This document shows positions 1 to 7,311 of a stretch of 62,608 nucleotides of DNA, piece by piece. Source of the DNA: a virus; the IMG/VR virus record IMGVR_UViG_3300003323_000626, positions 1-62,608 of that record. One strand, given 5' to 3'. How positions within the stretch are numbered: position 1 is the stretch's first letter; every line of letters begins with the position of its first letter. Both the position numbers and the translations under genes were made by a program. The notes below the pieces were generated by a model. It had not been told where the DNA came from. It was given only the letters and a program-made list of their open reading frames with translations, and did not search any database.

Positions 1-548
1 CGGGCCTGGCCGACCTGATGAAGGGATTGTCTGGCCCTGGTGATTCCGGGCTCAATACCTTCGGGCGTACACTGGGATCGGTGCCAGCCAATTTGGTTAT
101 CCCCTACAATCGCCTTCTCCAGCAAATCGACCAAGTGTTCGACCCCAAGCAGTACGAGGCTGGGCCGGTCAAGCGCGCTATCCCGTTCCTTCGTCGCGAG
201 GGCGAAGTTCGCACCGACGTCCAAGGCCGCCCCGAGACCTACAATCCATTCGATCGCTTTGGCTCCCCTGAGTCGAAAGACCCTCTGGACGTGCTCATTC
301 GCGACAAGCAGGTGTTCGTCCCCGACGTGGCCACAAGCCAAAAGATCGGCAACCGGACGATGACCGATGAGGAGAGAAACCGCTTTCGTCAGCTCTCGGG
401 CCAGCGCATTCGGGCGCGGCTCAACGGCATGGTTCCAACGCTGCGCGGCATGGATAAGGAGAAGGCACAGGACACGATTGACCGCATTTCCAGAGAGGAG
501 CGCGACCGCGCCAAGTCCATGATCGGGCGCATGTCGGTTAATCGTTGA
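1..548 (+). CDS. C-terminal end of the giant virion protein (gene continues from 62608)
   Basis: The frame is open from base 3 and ends with TGA at 546-548, giving 181 residues. It begins SGLADLMKGLSGPGDSGLNT when the last base of the window is placed in front of it. This style, a short hydrophobic stretch, then PG-rich residues, then a loop reading VPANLVIPYNRLLQQIDQ, is typical of the last 150-200 residues of large phage 'polyvalent' or internal virion proteins. The tail is rich in Arg and Glu. Taken alone it could be mistaken for a 176-residue gene starting at ATG 18, but there is no ribosome-binding site there and the frame runs out of the window. The portal gene follows after 34 bases. 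I infer, but cannot prove, that it is the end of the gene at 56419. Confidence 0.85.
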   Translation, partial: GLADLMKGLSGPGDSGLNTFGRTLGSVPANLVIPYNRLLQQIDQVFDPKQYEAGPVKRAIPFLRREGEVRTDVQGRPETYNPFDRFGSPESKDPLDVLIRDKQVFVPDVATSQKIGNRTMTDEERNRFRQLSGQRIRARLNGMVPTLRGMDKEKAQDTIDRISREERDRAKSMIGRMSVNR

Positions 549-582
549 TCCAATCTATTCACATTCCTAACAAGTTATTAAC

Positions 583-2925
583 ATGGCAGCCACTTCCAGT
601 TCAGAGGTCTCAAACTTCATCGCCGAAGCCGAGCGTGTGGCAGGCCCGCGCGATCCCGCGCTGAATAACGAGCCGCGCGTTCCTTTCCAGACGGCGCTGA
701 AGCTGACCCGTGAGCAGGAAACGAAGCTCATCGACCACGCTTTCAACCGGCTGCGGACGCTGATGACCGAGACTGGGCGAGACGTGACGATGACGCCGAA
801 CTGGTGGCAGAATTCGCAGGCTGGCATCAACGCGGTGCTTCAGAGTCAGGGTCTCGCGCCATACGATACGTTCATGGGAAAGCGCAGCCGGTTTGACGCG
901 ACATTTGCCAATGACGTCACTTGGCGCCCGTACACGGTCGGCCCGGACAGCATTTTCTACTCGTCCAATATCCCGGTGCCAGCGGTGCGCCGCGTGTGCC
1001 GGCAGACGATTGCTCGTGCCCAGAACGCTTTCTACGGGGTGGACCCTTGGCTATCCATCCGTCCGGCTCCGGTGCCTGAGTGGGACGAAGAGAACGACGG
1101 CGAGCGGGCCGACCGGATCGAAAAGTTCATCCGGTTCAAGCTGGGCGAGAGCCAGTCGAACTCAAAGGAGTCTGGGCGAAGAGCGATTCGTCGCGCGTTC
1201 ATCCTGGGCGAGTGCCCGGTGAAGACCAGCTACGTCATTCGCGACCAACTGTTCAACACGGAAGCTGTGGTGCTTCACTCGGTGGACGGCCCCGTGCGCG
1301 CCGCGGATGGCAACTTCATCACGCAGGAGGACGAATGGGTGGACGCGCAGGACGGCATGGGCACTCGCGTCCTCAAGCGCGACGGGCAGACGCCGGAGCC
1401 GATTGCGCCCATCTGGCAGACCGCGCCGCTCAATCGCCGGCAAGTGCTCTTTGAAGGCGCTCGCTCGGAGCCGATTTTCTACAAGGACTTTCTTTGCCCG
1501 CTGACGGCGACTGATGTGCAGAGCGCGGATTGCATCGTTCATCTGTACGATAAGCCCGTCTCGGTCTTCGTTGACCTCATCGTGAAGCGCGGCATGGTGG
1601 ACGACACGACGGATGAGCGACTGGCGACAACACAGAAAATGTTGTCCGTCGTGAAGGCGATGGCGTCGAACTCGCCGCAACCGAAGTCCGCGGAGAACGC
1701 GCAGCTTCGTCCTGGCGAGAACTTCGCTGCCGTGCCTCCGGTTGAAACGGGCGGCCCAGTTTCCGAGTTCGCGGAGTTCTACATGTGGTTCGACGCTAAC
1801 GGCGATGGCGTGAATGAGAACATCATGCTCATTTGTGACCGCGTAACGAAGGCTCCGATTTTCTACGACCACGTTGCGAACGTTACGACGGATGGGCTTC
1901 GACCCATTGAAATTGTGCGCGTGAATCCTGTTGAGGGGCGCTGGTACGGCATGGGAATAATGGAGCTTTTTGAGTCCTACGGAACCATCATCGACCTGCT
2001 GGTGAATCGGTGGAATTTCTCGCAGAGCCGGGCGGGTCGCGTGGATTTCTGGCGCGCGACGGACACGCAAGAAGGAGATCGGAATCCCAATCTGATTATG
2101 AACTGGGGCGGAGTGTACACGCCGAAACCTGGCGTGGACCCGGAAAAAATCCTGCACTCTGTCTATCTTGACGACGGAAAGTTTGACAAACTGGAGCGCC
2201 AATTCTCGTTCTTCCTCCAGCTTCTCCAGGCGGAGAGCGGCGTCACGAATGCGAATGACGCGCAGATTGCCGGCCTTGAAAGCTCGGAGCTTGCGACCGG
2301 GATTCTGAACATCGAACAGAGCGGTCAGGAATTGTTTGACCCGTTCCTTCAAGACTTGAAGCCGGGTCTTCAGAACGTCCTAGACCGAGAGGTTGACGTT
2401 ACGCTCTCCAACCTGAATCCGGTGGAAGCGTTTGAGTACCTGAATGGCGACACTATGGGGATTGATAAGATCACACCCAATGATGTCCGCGGCCTCAAAT
2501 TCAAGACTCAGGTGTTGCTCACTGCTCGCAACGACCAGAAGACGCTCCAGACTTCCGCGGCGGTCGCCGCACTAATTGAGAGGTTCTACATGCTCAGCCC
2601 GCAAGTGCAGGCGAAAGTGGCCGACGCCTATCGCCAGCAAATCCGCGTGCTTGATCCGCGTGTAGATACCCGAAAGGCGATTGATCCCGTGCAGGTCACT
2701 GGGCCTGAGCCGGAAGCGCCGCGCAAGAGCGTATCGGTGACAATAAAAGGTGAGCAGCTTTCGCCGGAGCAGCGCGACGAATTGCTCAAGGAAGATTTCG
2801 ACGTTCAGGCGGCAGGGGCTCCGAAGATTCAGAAAATCGGCTCCGTCGAGAAGCTTGGCGAGCGTGAGCCTGCCACCGAATTTACTGCCCAACTCAGTCA
2901 GCGGATGCGAACGAAGGCGAGCTAG
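583..2925 (+). CDS. portal protein
   Basis: A 780-residue protein placed directly after the giant virion gene and before the capsid block. The portal is the dodecameric ring at the special vertex through which DNA is packaged and ejected. Visible support: the size is typical of podoviral portals, the N-terminal half is Trp/Arg-rich alpha-beta (for example the WWQNSQAG, RVCRQTIARAQ and RRAFILGECPVK segments), a wing or crown-like middle follows, and the helical segment GIMELFESYGTIIDLLVNRW at about 457-476 resembles the stem and clip helices of portals that scan for a partner. The C terminus is charged and probably faces the capsid lumen. The ATG start has no clear Shine-Dalgarno site (the leader reads aacaagttattaac). 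A TTGATC sequence lies 38 bases before the start. The call rests on family style and context. Confidence 0.8.
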   Translation: MAATSSSEVSNFIAEAERVAGPRDPALNNEPRVPFQTALKLTREQETKLIDHAFNRLRTLMTETGRDVTMTPNWWQNSQAGINAVLQSQGLAPYDTFMGKRSRFDATFANDVTWRPYTVGPDSIFYSSNIPVPAVRRVCRQTIARAQNAFYGVDPWLSIRPAPVPEWDEENDGERADRIEKFIRFKLGESQSNSKESGRRAIRRAFILGECPVKTSYVIRDQLFNTEAVVLHSVDGPVRAADGNFITQEDEWVDAQDGMGTRVLKRDGQTPEPIAPIWQTAPLNRRQVLFEGARSEPIFYKDFLCPLTATDVQSADCIVHLYDKPVSVFVDLIVKRGMVDDTTDERLATTQKMLSVVKAMASNSPQPKSAENAQLRPGENFAAVPPVETGGPVSEFAEFYMWFDANGDGVNENIMLICDRVTKAPIFYDHVANVTTDGLRPIEIVRVNPVEGRWYGMGIMELFESYGTIIDLLVNRWNFSQSRAGRVDFWRATDTQEGDRNPNLIMNWGGVYTPKPGVDPEKILHSVYLDDGKFDKLERQFSFFLQLLQAESGVTNANDAQIAGLESSELATGILNIEQSGQELFDPFLQDLKPGLQNVLDREVDVTLSNLNPVEAFEYLNGDTMGIDKITPNDVRGLKFKTQVLLTARNDQKTLQTSAAVAALIERFYMLSPQVQAKVADAYRQQIRVLDPRVDTRKAIDPVQVTGPEPEAPRKSVSVTIKGEQLSPEQRDELLKEDFDVQAAGAPKIQKIGSVEKLGEREPATEFTAQLSQRMRTKAS

Positions 2926-2927
2926 TC

Positions 2928-2945
2928 TTTTCCGCTTGACGGAAA
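2928..2945 (+). promoter_or_regulatory. CTTGACG palindromic element, copy 1
   Basis: TTTTCCGCTTGACGGAAA forms a perfect 6-base inverted repeat (TTTCCG / CGGAAA) around CTTGA. It starts two bases after the portal stop codon and 37 bases (core to ATG) before the GT9 gene. The identical 18 bases recur at 54995. TTGACG resembles a -35 box, but no -10 box sits at the expected distance. A promoter-operator for the next gene is likely; a processing hairpin is possible. Confidence 0.55.
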
Positions 2946-2971
2946 CGGGCGCACTGGCCTGACTGCGGGCA

Positions 2972-4165
2972 ATGCACATCGTCGAAATCGAAAATCCAAT
3001 CGAACTGTCCTCGGAGGACGTGATTAAGCCGGGCGTTTACTTGGGGGAAGACGTCTTTGCCGCTCAGATGGTCGTCATGGCAAAGGGTGGGACGATGAGG
3101 CCGCTAGAGGAGGTGCGTGAGGTGCGGTTCTCCTCGGATTTGGACCTCGGACAACTGACGGTCGAATGGGCGACGAAAACGCGCATCGCGCAAAACCCAT
3201 ATGATACCGACGTCAGGGAGTGCCACTCCATCCTCATCGGCCGTACCGGCGGCCTTGGCGACCTGACGCTGCTCACGCCGGTCATCCGCGAGATCAAGCG
3301 CCGTTGGCCGTCCGTCAAAATCGCCGTCGCCTCCATTCGCGAACTTCAGCAGTCCATCCAGAATCTCCCGTTCATCGACGAACTGCTGGCGTATCCCGTC
3401 ACCAAGGAGAAGGCCGAGACTTACGACGGCTGGATTTGGCTGGAGAACGCGATCGAGAAGAACGAGGATGCCGCGACCCTGCACTCCGTCGATTGCGTGG
3501 CCAAGTTCATCGGCCTTCCGCTGCCGGACGATTGCGACAAAGTGCAGGCGTATGTCGTGACCGACAAGGAGCGCCAATGGGCGCAATGGGCGTATCCGAA
3601 GATCGCGGGCGTTCGCCGCCTCTGCGTGCAAGTCGGTGCCTCGGCTCGCTGCCGCACCTATCCGCAGAAAAAACTGGGCGAAGTCGTGGCCAAGATGCTG
3701 GAGAAAGGATGGGAGGTATTCCTGCTCGGCGCGCCCGGCGAGATCAAAGCAGACACGGCCCAGCGGCCAGGACTGCGCATCGTTTCGGACGGCGCCACCT
3801 TCCGGCAGCGCGCGGCCCTCGTGGAGACCGCGGACTGTTTCCTTGGGCCGGATTCGTCGCTCGTGCATGTTGCGGGAGCCTTGAGCGTCCCGGCTGTGGC
3901 GCTGTATGGACCTTTCCCGTGGCAGGTGCGGACCGCCTACAACAAGAACACAAAGGCGCTCACCCGCAAGGAAGGCTATTCGTGCGCGCCGTGCTTTTAC
4001 CATGCGCATTTGCGCGACCAGTTTCCTCGCCACTGCCCGACCGCGGGAAAGGGCTACTGTGGTGTGCTGGATGCGATTCCTCCGCAGCAGATCATCGACG
4101 CCATTGAGGAGATTGCGCGGAAGCCGGATGACGGTCTCGTGCCGTTTGAAAAGGAGGCGATGTGA
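2972..4165 (+). CDS. GT9 (heptosyltransferase-type) glycosyltransferase
   Basis: A 397-residue glycosyltransferase of family GT9, the ADP-heptose:LPS heptosyltransferase type (GT-B fold, sugar-nucleotide donor). Residues 86 onward are family-like. GRTGGLGDLTLLTPVIREIK at about 90-109 is the N-terminal acceptor-side loop. The segment around GPDSSLVHVAGALSVPAVAL at about 290-310 is the C-terminal donor-binding region, followed by YGP and a CAPC pair. The first 85 residues (a beta-rich piece) are not part of GT9 and have no recognised match. It lies between the portal and small head genes, an unusual place for an LPS enzyme. In phages such enzymes could modify host LPS or decorate virion proteins. 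The substrate cannot be deduced. Confidence 0.85.
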   Translation: MHIVEIENPIELSSEDVIKPGVYLGEDVFAAQMVVMAKGGTMRPLEEVREVRFSSDLDLGQLTVEWATKTRIAQNPYDTDVRECHSILIGRTGGLGDLTLLTPVIREIKRRWPSVKIAVASIRELQQSIQNLPFIDELLAYPVTKEKAETYDGWIWLENAIEKNEDAATLHSVDCVAKFIGLPLPDDCDKVQAYVVTDKERQWAQWAYPKIAGVRRLCVQVGASARCRTYPQKKLGEVVAKMLEKGWEVFLLGAPGEIKADTAQRPGLRIVSDGATFRQRAALVETADCFLGPDSSLVHVAGALSVPAVALYGPFPWQVRTAYNKNTKALTRKEGYSCAPCFYHAHLRDQFPRHCPTAGKGYCGVLDAIPPQQIIDAIEEIARKPDDGLVPFEKEAM

Positions 4166-4380
4166 GCGGTCTGGATTCAGGGGCATGCGCATCAATCATC
4201 CGCATTGCCGCCACCGCTCATGGTTGCGTGCAGACTGGCGTTGACCATTGGCAGAACTGGACCGCGACCAAGATTTTCACGGGGGCGGCCACCATTGAAA
4301 TGCTGGACCGATACGCCAAGGAAAAGATGGGGCCGAAGGCATCGTGGGATCAGCTAACGCTTTCGCCTGTGGAGGAATAA
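4162..4380 (+). CDS. small hypothetical protein
   Basis: A 72-residue product starting at GTG 4162, which overlaps the GT9 stop as GTGA. An excellent ribosome-binding site, AAGGAGG, lies at 4151-4157, so translation is both coupled and independently primed. The sequence (MSGLDSGACASIIRIAATAH at the start, IEMLDRYAKEKMG further on) is alpha-helical with a basic amphipathic C-terminal part. I recognise no family. The next gene starts on its last base. Confidence 0.6.
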   Translation: MSGLDSGACASIIRIAATAHGCVQTGVDHWQNWTATKIFTGAATIEMLDRYAKEKMGPKASWDQLTLSPVEE

Positions 4381-4463
4381 TGACCATGGGCCTCGCATTC
4401 GTCATCGCAGGCATCGCGCTCTTAGCGTGGTTCATATACTGGGATGACGATATAAATCTATGA
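4380..4463 (+). CDS. 27-residue membrane peptide
   Basis: The ATG overlaps the previous stop (TAATG) and the TGA overlaps the next start (ATGA). The product MTMGLAFVIAGIALLAWFIY followed by WDDDINL is a single transmembrane helix with an acidic tail. The double overlap argues that this is a real translated link in the operon. Function is unknown; a lysis or inner-membrane accessory role is only a guess. Confidence 0.5.
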   Translation: MTMGLAFVIAGIALLAWFIYWDDDINL

Positions 4464-4774
4464 CCGCTCCAGACCAAGTCCGCCGCCTTCAGATTGAGCG
4501 TCAGCAAGCCGGACAGGACATCGCCGACATTGAGTTCCTGCAAAAGTGTGAGCCGTTCAACCGCTATTGGGCGGCCCGGCTCAATGCGCTATTCCAGCGC
4601 GAGTGCTCCACGTCCAGAAAAGGCGGTGACGCCACCACGCGCGAGGAGGCCAGGATTAGGGCGAACCTCTTGGAGGAACTGGCGAGTATGCCTGGCAAGG
4701 ATAAGGCCGCGGCACAGGCGATGCTGGAGACCGTTCCTGCGGACGGGCAGATCAAGCCGAGGCAGGTGACTTAG
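4460..4774 (+). CDS. small helical protein, likely virion accessory
   Basis: 104 residues, translationally coupled by an ATGA overlap to the membrane peptide. The N-terminal half is strongly helical (DQVRRLQIERQQAGQDIADI) and carries a motif EPFNRYWAARLN of the sort found in short proteins encoded next to podoviral portals. The C-terminal half is Glu/Ala/Lys-rich. It ends convergently against the minus-strand tail cassette, sharing four bases with it. No named family is recognised. Confidence 0.55.
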   Translation: MTAPDQVRRLQIERQQAGQDIADIEFLQKCEPFNRYWAARLNALFQRECSTSRKGGDATTREEARIRANLLEELASMPGKDKAAAQAMLETVPADGQIKPRQVT

Positions 4775-5418
4775 CCGAAGATGCGGCGGCGATACGAGGT
4801 ATAGGCATCCTCTGCGGGCCGCTGAAACGAAGGCCGATAGATCGGCGATTGCGGGGCAGTTCCGCGCAGATTGTTGAACGTGCCGCGCATTGAGGAGGCG
4901 ATGTCGCTGTCGATCGTTTCGGTCGTTTTGACAGGAGCCGCATCCTGACCGCGGGGAATGGCCGAGCCGCGCTGGATGAACGGCGGCGGTACGGATGTCG
5001 TGGTGCTTTCGCGCGGGATATTGTTGGTGCCAGACAGCGGATTCGCGCGTTCAGTCTGCGCCGGAGCCACAATCCCAGTATCGCTCGTTCCCGGACTGGG
5101 GCGATAATCAGTGCCGTTCGCTCGGGCATTGATGTCACCTACCGATCCGGGGCGATAAACCCCGAGATTAGCCGCCTGATTAATGGCACCGAACGAGCCA
5201 GGCTGATATTGATCCAACGAACTCAGGTCTGGCCGAGCGCGGGCAACCACCGGCTGCGGACGCGGAGCGGCGGCGGGACGGGGAGTATAAGAGCTGACCG
5301 CGGGCTCATTCATCGGAGTTGCGTCAAGCCGTGGGCCGGACGTGAATCTCTGACGATCAAGGCCACTGCTGCGAAGGGTGCCGAGATTGCGGGGCGAACG
5401 CTGAAGGAAAGTGTCCAT
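4771..5418 (-). CDS. Pro/Ser/Arg-rich low-complexity protein of the tail cassette
   Basis: 215 residues from ATG 5418, the last gene of the minus-strand tail cassette. It is disordered in character: rich in Pro, Ser, Arg, Gly and Asn, with two adjacent imperfect repeats reading YQPGSFGAINQAAN and YRPGSVGDINARAN. Such proteins often act as flexible linkers, minor virion components or chaperone-like tails. I chose this start because it lies just after the stop of the preceding gene (5424); an upstream ATG at 5505 would add 29 residues. No family is recognised. Confidence 0.5.
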   Translation of the reverse strand: MDTFLQRSPRNLGTLRSSGLDRQRFTSGPRLDATPMNEPAVSSYTPRPAAAPRPQPVVARARPDLSSLDQYQPGSFGAINQAANLGVYRPGSVGDINARANGTDYRPSPGTSDTGIVAPAQTERANPLSGTNNIPRESTTTSVPPPFIQRGSAIPRGQDAAPVKTTETIDSDIASSMRGTFNNLRGTAPQSPIYRPSFQRPAEDAYTSYRRRIFG

Positions 5419-5423
5419 GGTCT

Positions 5424-5633
5424 TCAGGTAGTCGGTTTCTTTGGGGGAAGCGAGACGGAAAAGAGATTGTTGAGGGCCCGTTTGCGATTCTGGCATGGGC
5501 CGCATGCCTGAATTCTGGTGCCGGCAACCTTGTCGATCGCCTTGGCGGTAGGCTGGGCGATGAGGGCTACCGCGTCTCCGAGTCCGAAGCGGCGGGAGGC
5601 CCGCTGATCTCTTGTGATGATCTTAGGGGTCAT
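5424..5633 (-). CDS. short CxxC..RK..LN phage tail-cassette protein
   Basis: 69 residues. The middle reads ACGPCQNRKRALNN, matching a short protein type (C-G-x-C-x-x-R-x-x-x-L-N) that I have often seen encoded beside phage tail genes. The N terminus is basic and helical (GLGDAVALIAQPTAKAIDKV). The two Cys may bind a metal or form a disulfide. It overlaps the stop of the upstream gene by four bases, so it belongs to the same transcript. Function is unknown. Confidence 0.6.
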   Translation of the reverse strand: MTPKIITRDQRASRRFGLGDAVALIAQPTAKAIDKVAGTRIQACGPCQNRKRALNNLFSVSLPPKKPTT

Positions 5634-6814
5634 GGGCAGGAGTCGCCGCAGTTGAGGCGACCGGGGCAGTCTAATCCAACATCATAAAACGCCTGCACCT
5701 GATTGACGGAAAGCACGCCTGAAGAAGTAATCGCAATGGTCGCATTGGTCATGCTTGCCGGGAAATCCGAAACGATAGACAGTCGGCAAATATATCGCCC
5801 GGTATAAGGGAGCACGGCCGAGGTCAGCGGACTGCTGCCGCCGGATATCGACTCAACCAGCACGCCGGAATTGTCGTAAATGTCTACCGAGGCAGTAGCC
5901 GTACCTGGAACGTCATATGTAACGGACCAAGTGAAGACCAATGTTTCTCCTGTCTCTGCATTTACGGACCCCCAATAATTTCCGGTATTGAAGAATGAAT
6001 CGGGGGATGAAACCGACCGCGTGAACGTCAGTGACGTGCCCCCATCGGTTGCGGTATAATCAGTGGCGGAGACTGCATCGTTATAGCCAACGCAGTTACT
6101 AACGAACGTGCCGATGGCAGACGCCGCGTCCGCACAACTCGCATACCAATCTCCGGTGTTTTCCGTCAGTGCGGGAAGCAGCATCTTCGGGCACGCCTCC
6201 AACTGCCGGGTGGTCCCGCTGTCGTCCCAGAGGGCGATGACGGGATTGACCGCGAAATCCTCATCACCCATTAGCGTGAACTGGGAATCCACCGACGATT
6301 CTGATACCATGCCGATGTAATACGTGCCGGCTGCGAGAGGACCCACGAACAGCGTTCCAGAGGTTGGCCCCGTGTCTGAATCTGAGCCCACCAGTTCCCA
6401 CGAACATGAATAAACAAGAAGCGTGGCCGTCACATCGGGGGGCGGCGGCTCTTCAACCGTCATCTGGGTAAACGAATAATCCAGACTGAGCGTGGTTCCC
6501 TCGGGTACGGTTATCGAAATGTATCCTGTGAAAAACGCCTGAGTCTCTGGATCAAATACAACCTCTGAATCCACTTGGTTTTGGGCCGGATTGGAGGCGA
6601 CAAGGCTTGTCCACGGCGTATCAAATGCCTCCTTACCGAACAATATGCATGAGGCTACGCCTGATACAGCAGCTTGCGCCCCTGCGTAATCATATGTGCC
6701 ACCAAATACCGGCAAAAGTAACGCGCACGCACACTCTGTAGGAGCACTCCCGCAGCACGGCATGCACGCCGCCCGAACATCAAACAACGCTTGGTCGAAC
6801 GGATTGAAACTCAC
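5630..6814 (-). CDS. large beta-rich, Cys-containing tail or adhesion-like protein
   Basis: 394 residues from GTG 6814, which overlaps the upstream stop as GTGA; an in-frame ATG at 6925 inside the upstream gene is less likely. The N terminus (SFNPFDQALFDVRAACMPCC) has a Cys cluster that continues into TECACA. The rest is rich in Thr, Ser, Gly and Val, with many short beta-strand patterns such as SLTFTRSV, TLVFTWSVTYDVPGTATASV and GRYICRLSIV. The last third resembles pre-peptidase C-terminal or jelly-roll sandwiches, which bind sugars in many secreted proteins. A receptor-binding role is inferred from composition and position only. Confidence 0.5.
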   Translation of the reverse strand: MSFNPFDQALFDVRAACMPCCGSAPTECACALLLPVFGGTYDYAGAQAAVSGVASCILFGKEAFDTPWTSLVASNPAQNQVDSEVVFDPETQAFFTGYISITVPEGTTLSLDYSFTQMTVEEPPPPDVTATLLVYSCSWELVGSDSDTGPTSGTLFVGPLAAGTYYIGMVSESSVDSQFTLMGDEDFAVNPVIALWDDSGTTRQLEACPKMLLPALTENTGDWYASCADAASAIGTFVSNCVGYNDAVSATDYTATDGGTSLTFTRSVSSPDSFFNTGNYWGSVNAETGETLVFTWSVTYDVPGTATASVDIYDNSGVLVESISGGSSPLTSAVLPYTGRYICRLSIVSDFPASMTNATIAITSSGVLSVNQVQAFYDVGLDCPGRLNCGDSCP

Positions 6815-7311
6815 GCGCCTGTCTCCCAGATGTGGGGCGTACTGTCGTCCGTGCATGTGACAACGGATTGAGACCAACCAAATCCGTTTGTGACCGATGC
6901 AATCACGCCAGAATCCACGACGCATCGGCCAACGAGCCTGTAGCTATTATTTCCGTCGTCCGTTGGGACCGCGCCGCCAGAGGGGTCCTGCACAAGCTCG
7001 GCCGAGGTCACGCTTTTCCCGGAGATCGTGACATGGAAGTAGAACACCCATGTTCCGTCCGTGCCGCTCACGTCCAAGTCGGTATCAACGTCAGTGGGGA
7101 CAAATCCGGAGATCGTTCCGAGCGTCACCTTGACGTGGGTGTCATCTACCTTCACCAGCTTGAGCGGCCAGTCGGTATCCGTGGTGCCCCCGCCTCCGGG
7201 ACTACCGCCCGTGGGATTGGTGTCCACGCTTCGGTCGTAATACGTCGCCGGCTCCGAGCGTTTCGGATTCAGGTAGGTCCGCCTCGTTCCACCTGTATTC
7301 AGGTCGTCCAT
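6811..7311 (-). CDS. tail-associated beta domain protein
   Basis: 166 residues. After a Gly/Thr-rich linker (about 35-45) comes a compact beta domain containing LKLVKVDDTHVKVTLGTISG, then VPTDVDTDLDVSGTDGTWVF. This pattern, a KV.LGTV..F.P motif followed by alternating strands, is common in small phage tail proteins found next to fibres. ATG 7311 overlaps the previous stop by one base (TAATG). It is probably a capping or adhesin-type domain; this is inference. Confidence 0.5.
   Translation of the reverse strand: MDDLNTGGTRRTYLNPKRSEPATYYDRSVDTNPTGGSPGGGGTTDTDWPLKLVKVDDTHVKVTLGTISGFVPTDVDTDLDVSGTDGTWVFYFHVTISGKSVTSAELVQDPSGGAVPTDDGNNSYRLVGRCVVDSGVIASVTNGFGWSQSVVTCTDDSTPHIWETGA

Noticed and set aside
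1162-2352. Long minus-strand frame inside the portal gene
   Set aside because: Shadow of the portal codons; no ribosome-binding site, composition dominated by His, Arg and Val.
2928-2945. Ordinary sigma-70 promoters at the CTTGAC elements
   Set aside because: TTGAC fits a -35 box, but no consistent TATAAT-like box occurs 15-19 bases downstream in the copies checked, so I call them regulatory elements only.
3104-4195. Minus-strand frame across the GT9 gene
   Set aside because: Shadow; the plus-strand protein has clear GT9 motifs.
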